Shown: positions 53,701 to 62,047 of the stretch, in pieces
Layout of the letters: each line of letters starts with the position of its first letter
Numbering within the stretch: the first letter of the stretch is position 1
From: WHSW01 sp963767285
GTDB taxonomy: Bacteria; Actinomycetota; Thermoleophilia; Solirubrobacterales; 70-9
NCBI GenBank assembly: GCA_963767285.1
Contig: CAVYDJ010000004.1
Span: 744,001-808,000, forward strand
Length of the DNA stretch: 64,000 bases
Direction of reading: 5' to 3'
Notes under the pieces: model-generated
Told to the model about the DNA's origin: nothing
The model's input: only the letters and a program-made list of their open reading frames with translations
Database searches by the model: none
Made by a program: the position numbers and the translations under genes

Positions 53701-54057
53701 TCACTTGATGAGCGGGAGCACCTCGCGGACGCCCGTCAGCAACAGCATCCGATCGACCTCGCCGTCCGGCTCGAGCATCCGCAGCGCGTCTCCCGCCTGG
53801 TTGGAGCGCCTGGAGAGGACGAGCAGGCACTGAATCCCGGCCGAGTCGATGAACTCGAGGCCTCCCAGATCGAGGACGATTCTCCGAAGATCCTCCGCCA
53901 GGAGCCGGTCGACCTCGGACTCCAGAGTGGGGACGCTCGCGAGGTCGAGGTCGCCGGCGAGCTTGACCAGACAGGTTTCGACCCCCGGCCCGAGCTCGAT
54001 CCTCAGACATCCGGAGTCGATGCGTATTGGGCGGTCGTGCCGTTCTGCGAGCGCCAA
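53701..54057 (-). CDS. STAS-domain anti-sigma factor antagonist-like protein
   Basis: 118 residues from a TTG at 54057, chosen because GAGGAGG lies 5 nt upstream. The core VKLAGDLDLASVPTLESEVD and LVLDLGGLEFIDSAG-like segment (IVLDLGGLEFIDSAGIQCLL) with the phosphorylatable Ser of DSAG fit SpoIIAA/RsbV proteins, which bind anti-sigma kinases. No kinase gene is adjacent. An upstream in-frame region to 54222 has no domain features. Confidence 0.82.
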   Translation of the reverse strand: MALAERHDRPIRIDSGCLRIELGPGVETCLVKLAGDLDLASVPTLESEVDRLLAEDLRRIVLDLGGLEFIDSAGIQCLLVLSRRSNQAGDALRMLEPDGEVDRMLLLTGVREVLPLIK

Positions 54058-54221
54058 CTGGTCCTCCTCGGTCGAACACCGGCTGAATTCGAACCCGCCC
54101 CCCACGGGCGCGCTTTTTTTGTTCAACCGAGGTCCTGCCCCGCAACGAGCAGAAACCCCGCAGGAGGAAATTCTATCTCCCGTGTCCAGGGCCGTCCGGT
54201 CCGTCAGGCAAGCTGAGCTCA

Positions 54222-54965
54222 ATGGCGGGCAAGGTGAAGACGGAGGCGATCGTCCTGCGGAGCATCCGCTACGGCGAGGCCGATCGCATCCTGCATCTCT
54301 ACAGCTCCACGCGTGGCCGGATCGGGGCGATCGCCAAGGGCGTACGCAAGCCGCGCTCGCGGTTCGGCGGGCGCCTGGAGCCGTTCTTCCGCCTCGATCT
54401 CGTGCTCCATGAGGGGCGCGGCGAGCTGATGACGGTAACCGCGGCGCACACGGTCGCCGCGCATCCGAACCTGCGCGCCGACGGCCCGGCGCTCGGGGCA
54501 GCGGCGCGGGCCTGCGACGCCGTCCTGCGTCTCTGCGACGCCGAGGAGGCGAACCCCGCCGCCTACAACCTGCTCTGCCGCTACCTGTCGATCCTCGACG
54601 GGTCCGAGTCGCTGGAGGGCGACGGGTGCGCCGACGGCGCCGCGAGCCTGTCGACCGCGCTCGCCTTCCGGCTCAAGCTCGCGCTGGCGACCGGCTTCGC
54701 GCCGGAGCTCGCCTCGTGCGCGCGCTGCGGCGAGGCCGGCGAGCTGGTCGGCTTCTCGGGCGCCGCGGGCGGGGTCGTGTGCGCCGCCTGCGAGCGCGAC
54801 GGCTTCCCGCTCTCGGGCGAGGCGCACGGGTTCATGGTCGAGGCCCTGGGACGCCCGCTGGTGCAGACGCCGGACGCCGGCGACCGCGCCCTGCGCCAGG
54901 CCGAGCGCGCGATCACCGAGACGCTCGAGCACCACGCCCACGTCCAGCTCCGCTCAGCGGCGTAG
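54222..54965 (+). CDS. recO: DNA repair protein RecO
   Basis: 247 residues. Helps RecR load RecA on SSB-coated DNA. OB-fold N-terminus KTEAIVLRSIRYGEADRIL and the zinc motif LASCARCGEAG with VVCAACERDGF. Length is normal. The downstream DUF3159 gene lies in the same reading frame right after its stop. Confidence 0.92.
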   Translation: MAGKVKTEAIVLRSIRYGEADRILHLYSSTRGRIGAIAKGVRKPRSRFGGRLEPFFRLDLVLHEGRGELMTVTAAHTVAAHPNLRADGPALGAAARACDAVLRLCDAEEANPAAYNLLCRYLSILDGSESLEGDGCADGAASLSTALAFRLKLALATGFAPELASCARCGEAGELVGFSGAAGGVVCAACERDGFPLSGEAHGFMVEALGRPLVQTPDAGDRALRQAERAITETLEHHAHVQLRSAA

Positions 54966-55085
54966 TCCCTTTCGATCCGCAAGGATCGACGCATCGAGTC
55001 CCAGGAAAGACAGCGCGCGGATCTGCTCGAGGCCCTAGGCGGTCCCCAGGGGATCGCCGACTCGAGCCTGCCGGCGCTCGCCTTC

Positions 55086-55622
55086 GTGATCACCTACACG
55101 GCCGGCGGTAGCGATCTCAAGCTCGCCGCCGGGGTCGCGGTCGCCGTCGGCGCGCTCATGACGGTGATCCGGCTGGCGCGGCGCGAGCCGCTGCAGTTCG
55201 CCCTCGCCGGCTTCGCCGGGGTGGCGATCTCGGCGTTCATCGCCGACCGCACGGGGAAGGCCGAGGACTTCTTCCTACCGGGCCTGCTGCTCAACGCCGC
55301 CTACGCCGCCGCATATCTGATCTCCATCCTCGTTCGCCGGCCGTTGATCGGGATCATCGTCGCCCCGATCCTCGGCGAGGGCAAGACCTGGCGCCAGGAT
55401 CCGGAGCGCTTCCGGCTGTACACGCGGGCGAGCTGGATCTGGGTCGGCGTCTTCCTCCTGCGCTTGGCGGTTCAGCTGCCGCTCTACCTCGCGGGAGCGC
55501 TGCTGGCCCTCGGGGTCGCGAAGACCGCGATGGGATTGCCGATCTTCCTGGTCGCGATCTGGCTCACCTACCTCGTGCTCAATCCGCGTTCCGAGTCAGC
55601 CGGCTTCGAAACGGACCCGTGA
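55086..55622 (+). CDS. DUF3159 family membrane protein, start unclear
   Basis: At least 178 residues, five or so hydrophobic helices (VAVAVGALMTVIRLARR, FFLPGLLLNAAYAAAYLISI, SWIWVGVFLLRLAVQLPLYL). The GTG at 55086 is the first ordinary start, but family sequence clearly continues upstream in frame (ALGGPQGIADSSLPALAFV), back to about 54993, with no ATG, GTG or TTG before the recO stop. An ATC at 54993 follows AAGGA by 7 nt and would start at the right place. The true start may be non-canonical or an ATG miscalled as ATC. DUF3159 function is unknown. Confidence 0.7.
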   Translation: MITYTAGGSDLKLAAGVAVAVGALMTVIRLARREPLQFALAGFAGVAISAFIADRTGKAEDFFLPGLLLNAAYAAAYLISILVRRPLIGIIVAPILGEGKTWRQDPERFRLYTRASWIWVGVFLLRLAVQLPLYLAGALLALGVAKTAMGLPIFLVAIWLTYLVLNPRSESAGFETDP

Positions 55623-55663
55623 CCTCGTCGATCGCTGCGGCTCTTGACGCGTCAATAACCCAT

Positions 55664-56419
55664 TTATGAGGAGGGCCGGTACTGGCGCTCCATGATGCGG
55701 AGCTTGACGGCGCGCGGCGCGTGGGCGGTGCGCATCATCCAGCGGAACATCGTGCCCGGGACCAGCGAGCGCGCCTTGCGCTCGTATGCGGCGAGCGCCT
55801 CGCTCACGCACTGCTCGGCGCTGATCATCCCGGGCGGGATCTGCGACTCCTCGATCCCGGCGACCTCCTGCCACTCGGTCCGCACGGGACCGGGGTTGAC
55901 CGCCAGGCACCGGACGTTGGTGTCGCGCAGCTCGGTGTGCAGGGCGTCGCTGAAGTTGAACGCAAACGCCTTGCTCGCCGCGTAGGTGGCCTGGTAGGGC
56001 AGGGGCTGGAAGCCCGCCGTCGAGGCGACCGTGATCACGCCGCCGCGGTCGCGCTCGATCATCGCGGGCAGGAACGCGCGGGTCAGGACGACGACCGCCT
56101 CGCAGTTCAGGCGCACCATCTCCGCGTCCCGGCCCTCCGGCACCTCCCAGAAGCGCGAGTGGGTGCCGAAGCCGGCGTTGTTGACGAGCAGGTCGATCGT
56201 CAGGCCGAGCTCGGTGACGCGGGCGGGGACGGAGGCGGCGTCGGTGGCGAGGTCGCAGGCGATGACGGCGGTCTCGGCCGGGAGGTCGGCGGCGAGGCTC
56301 TCGAGGCGGTCGGCGCGCCGGGCGACGAGGACGAGGTCGTAGCCGCGGTCGGCGAGCTGGCGGGCGAAGTGCTCGCCGATTCCCGAGGAGGCTCCGGTGA
56401 TCAGGGCTGTTTCGCTCAT
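55664..56419 (-). CDS. Short-chain dehydrogenase/reductase
   Basis: 251 residues. NAD(P) motif TGASSGIGEHFA, NNAGFG, catalytic YxxSK in YAASKAF and PGPVRTEW. Classical SDR of the DltE-like group; substrate unknown. Ends close to the DUF3159 gene and diverges from dgt (26 bp gap). Confidence 0.88.
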   Translation of the reverse strand: MSETALITGASSGIGEHFARQLADRGYDLVLVARRADRLESLAADLPAETAVIACDLATDAASVPARVTELGLTIDLLVNNAGFGTHSRFWEVPEGRDAEMVRLNCEAVVVLTRAFLPAMIERDRGGVITVASTAGFQPLPYQATYAASKAFAFNFSDALHTELRDTNVRCLAVNPGPVRTEWQEVAGIEESQIPPGMISAEQCVSEALAAYERKARSLVPGTMFRWMMRTAHAPRAVKLRIMERQYRPSS

Positions 56420-56445
56420 GGCCCGGAGCCTATTCTTGATTCGCC

Positions 56446-57459
56446 TTGACCGACTCCGACTCCCAACCGCCGGCCGCCGTGCCGCTCGAGCAGCGCGTGC
56501 GCGCCTGGGAGGCGGAGTATTTGTGGGACCCGGCGACGCCGTCGTATCCGGCCCGGCGCGCCGTCGACGAGCCCGACAGCCCGGTGCGAACCCCGTTTCA
56601 GCGCGACCGCGACCGCATCGCGCACTCGAAGGCGTTCCGGCGGCTGAAGCACAAGACGCAGGTGTTCATCGCCCCGGAGGGGGACCACTACCGGACCCGG
56701 CTCACGCACACGCTCGAGACGTGCTTCATCGCCCGCACGGTCGCGCGGGCGCTGGGCCTCAACGAGGATCTGACCGAGGCGATCGGGCTCGGCCACGACC
56801 TGGGCCACCCGCCGTTCGGCCACATCGGCGAGGAGGCGCTCGACCAGGCGCTGCGCGAGCGCGGGGCAATGGGGTTCAAGCACAACGTGCACTCGCTGCG
56901 GGTCGTCGAGGTGCTCGAGCGCGACGGCAAGGGGCTCAACCTGACCGAGCAGGTACGCGACGGGATCCTCAACCACACCGGACCGACCAAGCCGGCGACG
57001 CTGGAAGGGCGCGTCGTGAAGCTCGTCGACCGGGTCGCCTACATCAACCACGACATCGACGACGCGGTGCGGGCGGGGATCCTGGCCGAGGAGGATCTGC
57101 CCACCAAGCAGATCGACCTGCTCGGGCCGACCGGCGCCGCGCGGATCGACACCCTGGTGCGCGACATCGTCGAGACCTCGCGCCAGGCCGGTGACATCGC
57201 CCAGTCCGACGAGATCGGGGGAGCGATGCTGCGGCTGCGCAAGTTCATGTTCGACCAGGTGTACCTGGCCAAGGAGGCCCGCAGCGAGCACGACCGCGTG
57301 CATCGGACGCTGGCCGGCCTCTTCGACCACTACCTCGACGGCGCGAAGCCGGAGGGGGAAGAGCTGCAGCGGGTCACCGACTACATAGCGGGGATGACCG
57401 ATCGATTCGCGATCGCGACCTTTCGCCGGGTGGCGCTGCCTGAGGAGAGCAAGCTCTGA
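56446..57459 (+). CDS. dgt: dGTP triphosphohydrolase-like HD protein
   Basis: 337 residues from TTG. HD motifs: RTRLTHTLETCFIARTVA, GLGHDLGHPPFGHIGE with the HD pair, and VDRVAYINHDIDDA. The family splits dGTP to deoxyguanosine and triphosphate. A -10-like TATTCT ends 9 nt before the start, so it may be leaderless. The stop overlaps the dnaG ATG (TGATG), and the dgt-dnaG-tRNA-Asn order is conserved in actinobacteria. Confidence 0.9.
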   Translation: MTDSDSQPPAAVPLEQRVRAWEAEYLWDPATPSYPARRAVDEPDSPVRTPFQRDRDRIAHSKAFRRLKHKTQVFIAPEGDHYRTRLTHTLETCFIARTVARALGLNEDLTEAIGLGHDLGHPPFGHIGEEALDQALRERGAMGFKHNVHSLRVVEVLERDGKGLNLTEQVRDGILNHTGPTKPATLEGRVVKLVDRVAYINHDIDDAVRAGILAEEDLPTKQIDLLGPTGAARIDTLVRDIVETSRQAGDIAQSDEIGGAMLRLRKFMFDQVYLAKEARSEHDRVHRTLAGLFDHYLDGAKPEGEELQRVTDYIAGMTDRFAIATFRRVALPEESKL

Positions 57460-59234
57460 TGGCGTTCTTCACTCCGGGCTCGGTCGAGCGCGTCAAGGAG
57501 GCGTCGGACATCGTCGAGGTCATCTCGGTCCATACGGACCTGAAGCGATCCGGGACCCGCTACACCGGGCTGTGCCCGTTCCACGACGAGCGCTCGCCGT
57601 CGTTCTCGGTCGACCCGACGGAGAAGCTCTACCACTGCTTCGGCTGCGGGGTGGGTGGCGACGTGATCAAGTTCGTCGAGGAGAAGGAGGGGTTGGCCTT
57701 TCCCGACGCGATCGAGGCCCTGGCCGATCGCTACGGGGTCGAGCTGGAGCGCGAGGAGGAGGATCCGAAGGCGGAGGAGATGCGCCGCAAGCGCGCGCGG
57801 CTGACCGAGCTGCTGGAGCGGACGGCGGGCTTCTACGCGACCTTCCTGCGCGACGCGCCGCAGGCGAAGAGGGCCCGCGAGTACCTGGCCGGGCGCGGGA
57901 TGTCGAGCGAGGCGCTCGAGGAGTTCGGCGTCGGCTGTGCGCCGGGAACCTGGGACACGGTGCTGATCCGCGGCCAGCAGGCCGGCTATGCGATCGACGA
58001 GATCGAGGCGGCCGGGCTGATCCTGAAGAGCCAGAAGGGCAAGGGGCACTACGACCGGTTCCGCTCGCGGATCGTGTTCCCGATCCGCGACGCGCGGGGG
58101 CGGGTGCAGGGGTTCGGGGCGCGGGCGCTGCTGCCCGACCAGAAGCCGAAGTACGTCAACTCGCCGGAGGGGGCGCTGTACTCGAAGCGCCGCACGCTGT
58201 ACGGGATCGAGCGGGCCCGCGCGGAGATGGTGAAGAGCGGGCGCGCCGTGGTGGTCGAGGGATACACGGACGTGATCGCCTGTCATCAGGCCGCGATCCG
58301 CGACGCGGTCGCGATCATGGGCACGGCGATCACGCCCGAGCAGGTGAAGCTGCTGTCCGGGTACGCCGAGGAGGCGGTGCTCGCGCTCGACGCCGACCGG
58401 GCCGGGCGCGAGGCAATGCTGCGCGCGCAGGCGGTCGGGGGCAAGAAGCTGCGCCTGCTCGTCGCCCGGATGCCGGAGGGCAAGGACCCGGCGGACCTGC
58501 TGGCCGGGGGAGACGGCGCGAGCGCGAACGCGTTCCGGGAGGCGATCGATAAGGCGGAGGACCTGCCGGTGTTCCACGTCCACACGCTGCTCGACGACGC
58601 CGACCTGGCGACGCCCTCGGGGCGCGACCGGGCGCTCGACGAGGTGGTTCAGGTGATCGCGGCGATGGGCGATTCGATCACCCGCGAGGAGCTGATGCGC
58701 GAGGTTGCCGACCGGCTCGACGCCGATCCCGGCCTGGTCGCGCGGCGGACGGCGGCGGCGGGGAAGGGGGGACCTCCCGTCCGGGCGCCCGAGCCGGCCG
58801 CGGAGGGGACGCCCTCGACCCCAGCCCTTCAGCGAGCCCTGAACTCGCGCGAGCGGCGCGAGCTGGGGCTGCTGGCGATGTGCGTGAAGTTGCCGGCCGA
58901 GGGCGAGGCGGTCCTGGACAAGCTGACCGACGCGCACTTCTCCCGCCCGGCCGCCGCCCGCGCGCGCGCGTGGCTGCGCGATCACCTGGAGGACCCGATG
59001 GAGGGGCTGGCCCGAGACGACGACGAGCTCTACTCGTATATCGCCGACCTGAAGCTGCGCGCCGACGAGGAGCCGGCGAGCGCCGAGGCCATGGAGCTCA
59101 GCTTCCTCGAGCTCGAGCGCGCCAAGGTCGACGACGAGATCGCCGCCGCCGAGACCAACGGCGGCCCACCCCCGGTCGAGCTCCAGCGCCGCCGCGCCGA
59201 GCTCACGGAACGCATCGCGCGGGCACAGTCCTGA
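57459..59234 (+). CDS. dnaG: DNA primase
   Basis: 591 residues. Zinc-binding domain with Cys39, His42, Cys60 and Cys63 (LCPFHDE, HCFGCG). TOPRIM core: VVVEGYTDVIACHQAAI and VLALDADRAGREA. The C-terminal DnaB-binding part is helical and about average in length. Makes RNA primers for replication. Confidence 0.96.
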   Translation: MAFFTPGSVERVKEASDIVEVISVHTDLKRSGTRYTGLCPFHDERSPSFSVDPTEKLYHCFGCGVGGDVIKFVEEKEGLAFPDAIEALADRYGVELEREEEDPKAEEMRRKRARLTELLERTAGFYATFLRDAPQAKRAREYLAGRGMSSEALEEFGVGCAPGTWDTVLIRGQQAGYAIDEIEAAGLILKSQKGKGHYDRFRSRIVFPIRDARGRVQGFGARALLPDQKPKYVNSPEGALYSKRRTLYGIERARAEMVKSGRAVVVEGYTDVIACHQAAIRDAVAIMGTAITPEQVKLLSGYAEEAVLALDADRAGREAMLRAQAVGGKKLRLLVARMPEGKDPADLLAGGDGASANAFREAIDKAEDLPVFHVHTLLDDADLATPSGRDRALDEVVQVIAAMGDSITREELMREVADRLDADPGLVARRTAAAGKGGPPVRAPEPAAEGTPSTPALQRALNSRERRELGLLAMCVKLPAEGEAVLDKLTDAHFSRPAAARARAWLRDHLEDPMEGLARDDDELYSYIADLKLRADEEPASAEAMELSFLELERAKVDDEIAAAETNGGPPPVELQRRRAELTERIARAQS

Positions 59235-59252
59235 CCGCGGGCGCCCAACTCG

Positions 59253-59299
59253 GTGAACGTCCCGCATGCCCCCTGTAGGGCCTATTGAGGGACGTTCAC
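59253..59299. repeat. 11-bp inverted repeat between dnaG and tRNA-Asn
   Basis: GTGAACGTCCC (59253-59263) and GGGACGTTCAC (59289-59299), with a 25-base spacer that itself holds GCCC-CCTGTA-GGGC. A stable two-step hairpin but no T-run, so it may end dnaG transcription or bind a regulator. Confidence 0.5.
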
Positions 59300-59327
59300 G
59301 GGTCGAGCGACCGAGCGCATCCCGCGC

Positions 59328-59333
59328 TAGCCT
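59328..59333 (+). promoter_or_regulatory. -10 box TAGCCT for tRNA-Asn
   Basis: Ends 12 nt before the mature 5' end of tRNA-Asn. Supports TAGCCT as a true -10 hexamer in this genome. Confidence 0.55.
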
Positions 59334-59345
59334 CTCGTCCGCCAT

Positions 59346-59418
59346 TCCGGGGTAGCTCAATCGGCAGAGCGATCGGTTGTTACCCGATAGGTTGTGGGTT
59401 CGAGTCCCACCCCCGGAG
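59346..59418 (+). tRNA. tRNA-Asn (GTT)
   Basis: 73 nt cloverleaf. Acceptor TCCGGGG/CCCCGGA with discriminator G, D-arm GCTC/GAGC, anticodon arm ATCGG-TTGTTAC-CCGAT with anticodon GTT, and T-arm GTGGG-TTCGAGT-CCCAC. CCA is not encoded. The following gene ends 3 bp away on the other strand. Confidence 0.96.
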
Positions 59419-59421
59419 CTC

Positions 59422-60617
59422 TTACGATCGCGCCAGCCGCTCGACCAGCTCGGCGCCACGCTCCGCGCCGTCGTGCGCCGCCCCCCAGCCCGCGATCTCG
59501 CCGGCCCGCGACGCCAGCGAGCGGTCGCCCAGTGCCTTGCGCACCGTCAGCCGCAGCGCCGCCGGGCCGGCCAGCCGCCATGGCAGCATCAGCCCGGCTC
59601 CCGACCACGCGACGCGTGCCCCGTTCTCGGCCATGTCGCCGACCGCCGGGCAGCAGAGCACCGGCACCCCGGCGCCGAGCGCCCGCGCGACGGTTCCGTG
59701 GCCGCCGTGGCAGATCACCAGATCGGCGGCGCCCATCGCCTGCGTATAGCTCAGCCAATCAACCACCACCGCGTTGGCCGGCGCCGGCGGCAGCGGCTCG
59801 TCGGGCCGATGGCGGTTGGTCGTCGCCAGCACCCGCACCGGCTCGTCGGCCAGCGCCTCCAGCGCCACGCGCACCAGCCGGCACTCGGGATCCTGCGCGG
59901 TCGACGGCGCCACCACGACCAGCGGGTCATCGCCGGCGGGCAGCTCGACGTCCGGAAAGGGCGTCTCGAACCCCATCGGCCCGGTCACGTGGACGTGCTC
60001 CGGCCAGCGCCGCGGATACTCGAGCTGCGGGAAGGTCGCAACCAGCGCCAGCTGCTCGGAGATCCCGCCGTGCAGCCGCTCGGTCGGCGCCAGCCCGACA
60101 ACGCGCGCGCGACTCGTTGTACTCGTCGCGCCCCCGCTCGAGCCCGCCGACCAGCACCGGCAGCGCACCCTCGCCAGAGCGCCCGCCCGACCGGCGTCCG
60201 GGCCGGCAGCGAGCCGAAGGCGAAGAACGGCAACCCCGGCTCGTGCACGGGATACACGTGCGGGATCAGCGTCGCCCGCCGCAGCCCGGCCCGCTCGGCC
60301 GCCAGCGCCGGCGCCTGGGTGAGGATGTCGCTGACCACCACGTCGAACCGCTCCTCCTCCATCAGCGGCAACAGCGCCATCGCCGCATCCGCCGCCGACG
60401 GATCGTCGTCCGAGCCGGGAGGGGGTGGGGGGAAGGTCGTGTACTCCTGCGCGGCGGTGAAAGCCAGGCCCGCGCTCTCGACCGCCTCGCGCCAGTGCTC
60501 CCAGGTCTCGACCAGCACCTCGTTGCCGCGCCCGGCCAGCGCTCGCGCCAGGGCGATCGCCGGGTACGCGTGCCCGGGGTCGCCGAACGCGGCGACGAGC
60601 ACTCGCGCCCCGCTCAT
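59422..60617 (-). pseudogene. GT-B glycosyltransferase (UDP-glycosyltransferase-like), two frameshifts
   Basis: Starts GARVLVAAFGDPGHAYPAIA, the N-terminal Rossmann of an MGT/UGT-type enzyme, up to LPARTPVGRALWRG. An extra G in the run at 60168-60170 shifts the frame; PVLVGGLERGRDEYNESRAR is then in frame 2. An extra base at 60100-60101 shifts again to VGLAPTERLHGGISEQLALV. The third frame gives the C-terminal domain with VVDWLSYTQAMGAADLVICH and GGHGTVARALGAGVPVLCCP, the nucleotide-sugar-binding motif. The two insertions do not restore the original frame, so the protein cannot be made from this sequence. Family members glycosylate lipids or natural products. Confidence 0.75.
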
Positions 60618-60722
60618 CCGCGCGCGCCGCAGGCGCGCTCCCGCGCCCGCCGGCTGCAAGATCCGTTTCCGGCCCGCCCACAGAATTTGACCATCGCCGC
60701 CACGTCGCGCACCATTGTTCCG

Positions 60723-61250
60723 ATGCGACGCCCATCGCGTGACCCCGCGCGGCGCCTTCAGACCGCCGTCGACCGCCTGCCCACGCACACCAAGGAGGCG
60801 ATGCTGCGCGGAATCGCTTCGAACCGGATCATCGTCGGCGCCTACGTCGACAGCGAATCGGGCGGCATCTGCCCGATGCTCGCCGCGCACCGCAACGGCG
60901 GGCGCACGGACGTCTCCGCCTTCGCCCGCGCCTGGGACGAGTACACGAACCCCCGCCGCCCGCGCCGCGCGACCCGCCGCGAGGTCGCCAAGCTCCGCTC
61001 GCTGCTCGAGCGCAGCCTCAACCTCGACACCTCGCTCGACCACCTTTCGATCACCGAGATCGCCGCCCAGCTCCGTGCCGAGCGCCGTCAGCGCGCCGGT
61101 CACGTCGAGCCGGTGCCGGAGATCGTCCCGCCGGAGCCGGCCGACGCGCCGATCCGCGTCCGCCGCCGCGCGCCGGAGACCGACCTCTTGCACGCGACCG
61201 AGCGCGAGCTCGCCGCGCCCGAGGCGAAGCCGCTCGAGCCGTCCGTCTAG
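60723..61250 (+). CDS. Hypothetical basic/acidic protein
   Basis: 175 residues. Helical start (DPARRLQTAVDRLPTHTKEA), then IIVGAYVDSESGGICPMLAA and a short motif FARAWDEYTNPRRPRRATRR, followed by a helical segment (EVAKLRSLLERSLNL) and an acidic/proline-rich tail. No family recognised. TTGACC at 60687-60692 is a possible -35. Its TAG shares CTAG with the stop of the convergent SDR gene. Confidence 0.5.
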   Translation: MRRPSRDPARRLQTAVDRLPTHTKEAMLRGIASNRIIVGAYVDSESGGICPMLAAHRNGGRTDVSAFARAWDEYTNPRRPRRATRREVAKLRSLLERSLNLDTSLDHLSITEIAAQLRAERRQRAGHVEPVPEIVPPEPADAPIRVRRRAPETDLLHATERELAAPEAKPLEPSV

Positions 61251-61969
61251 AGCGAGTCGCCCGGCCGGACGAACATGATCTCCGGCACCAGGCACGCTGG
61301 CGATGTCTTGAGCAGGAAGCGCACCGCCTCGGCCAGGTCCTCGGGCCGGATCATGTCCTCGGCCGCCACCTGACCCTTGACGAACTCGGTCATCGGCGTG
61401 TCGACGAACGCCGGGCAGAACGCGGTCACCTGGATGCCGTCCTTCTCGTGCTCGTTCTGAGTCGCCTGGCTGAAGCTGACCACCGCGCCCTTCGTCGCCG
61501 AGTAGACGGACAACCAGCCCGTGCCCCGCTTGCCGGCGATCGACGCGGTGTTGACGATCAGCGCCTTGCCGTGCTCGGCGCCCGCCTCCTTCAGCATCGG
61601 CAGCGCCTCCCGGGTGCACAGGATCAGCCCGCGGAGGTTGGTATCGAGCTGGATGTCGAGCTTCTTCGCCGTGATCTCGTCCATCGCCTCGCCGATCCCG
61701 ACGCCGGCGTTGTTGACGAGCACGTCGAGCCGTCCGAAGCGCTCCTTGTGCGACGCGACCAGGGCGACGATCTGCTCCTCGTCGGTCATCATCGCCGGCA
61801 GCGAGTGCACGTCCAGCCCGTCGGCGCGCAGCTTCTCGGCGGCGGCCTCGAGCTTCTCCGGCCGGCGGCCCGAGACCGTGACCCCGTAGCCGTCCTCGCC
61901 CAGCGCCCGCGCAATCGCCAGGCCGATCCCGCTCGATCCGCCCGTGACCAACGCCGCCCGTTCCGCCAC
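61247..61969 (-). CDS. Short-chain dehydrogenase/reductase
   Basis: 240 residues. Cofactor motif VTGGSSGIGLAIA, NNAGVGIGEAM, catalytic YSATK in SVYSATKGAV, and a C-terminal PAFVDTPMT. Similar to 3-oxoacyl-reductase-like SDRs; substrate unknown. Divergent from the lipoprotein gene at 62048. Confidence 0.88.
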   Translation of the reverse strand: MAERAALVTGGSSGIGLAIARALGEDGYGVTVSGRRPEKLEAAAEKLRADGLDVHSLPAMMTDEEQIVALVASHKERFGRLDVLVNNAGVGIGEAMDEITAKKLDIQLDTNLRGLILCTREALPMLKEAGAEHGKALIVNTASIAGKRGTGWLSVYSATKGAVVSFSQATQNEHEKDGIQVTAFCPAFVDTPMTEFVKGQVAAEDMIRPEDLAEAVRFLLKTSPACLVPEIMFVRPGDSL

Positions 61970-62047
61970 TGGTACTCCCTTCGTCAGATTGCGGCGCCAC
62001 CCTATCTGGGGAAGCGGCTTAGCCGCCCATTAGCCTGGCTCCCTACT

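Noticed and set aside
54095..54121. Terminator at the CGCCC-CCCAC-GGGCG hairpin followed by seven T
   Set aside because: Stem of only five pairs, and no plus-strand transcript is expected to end here; it lies in the leader of the STAS gene.
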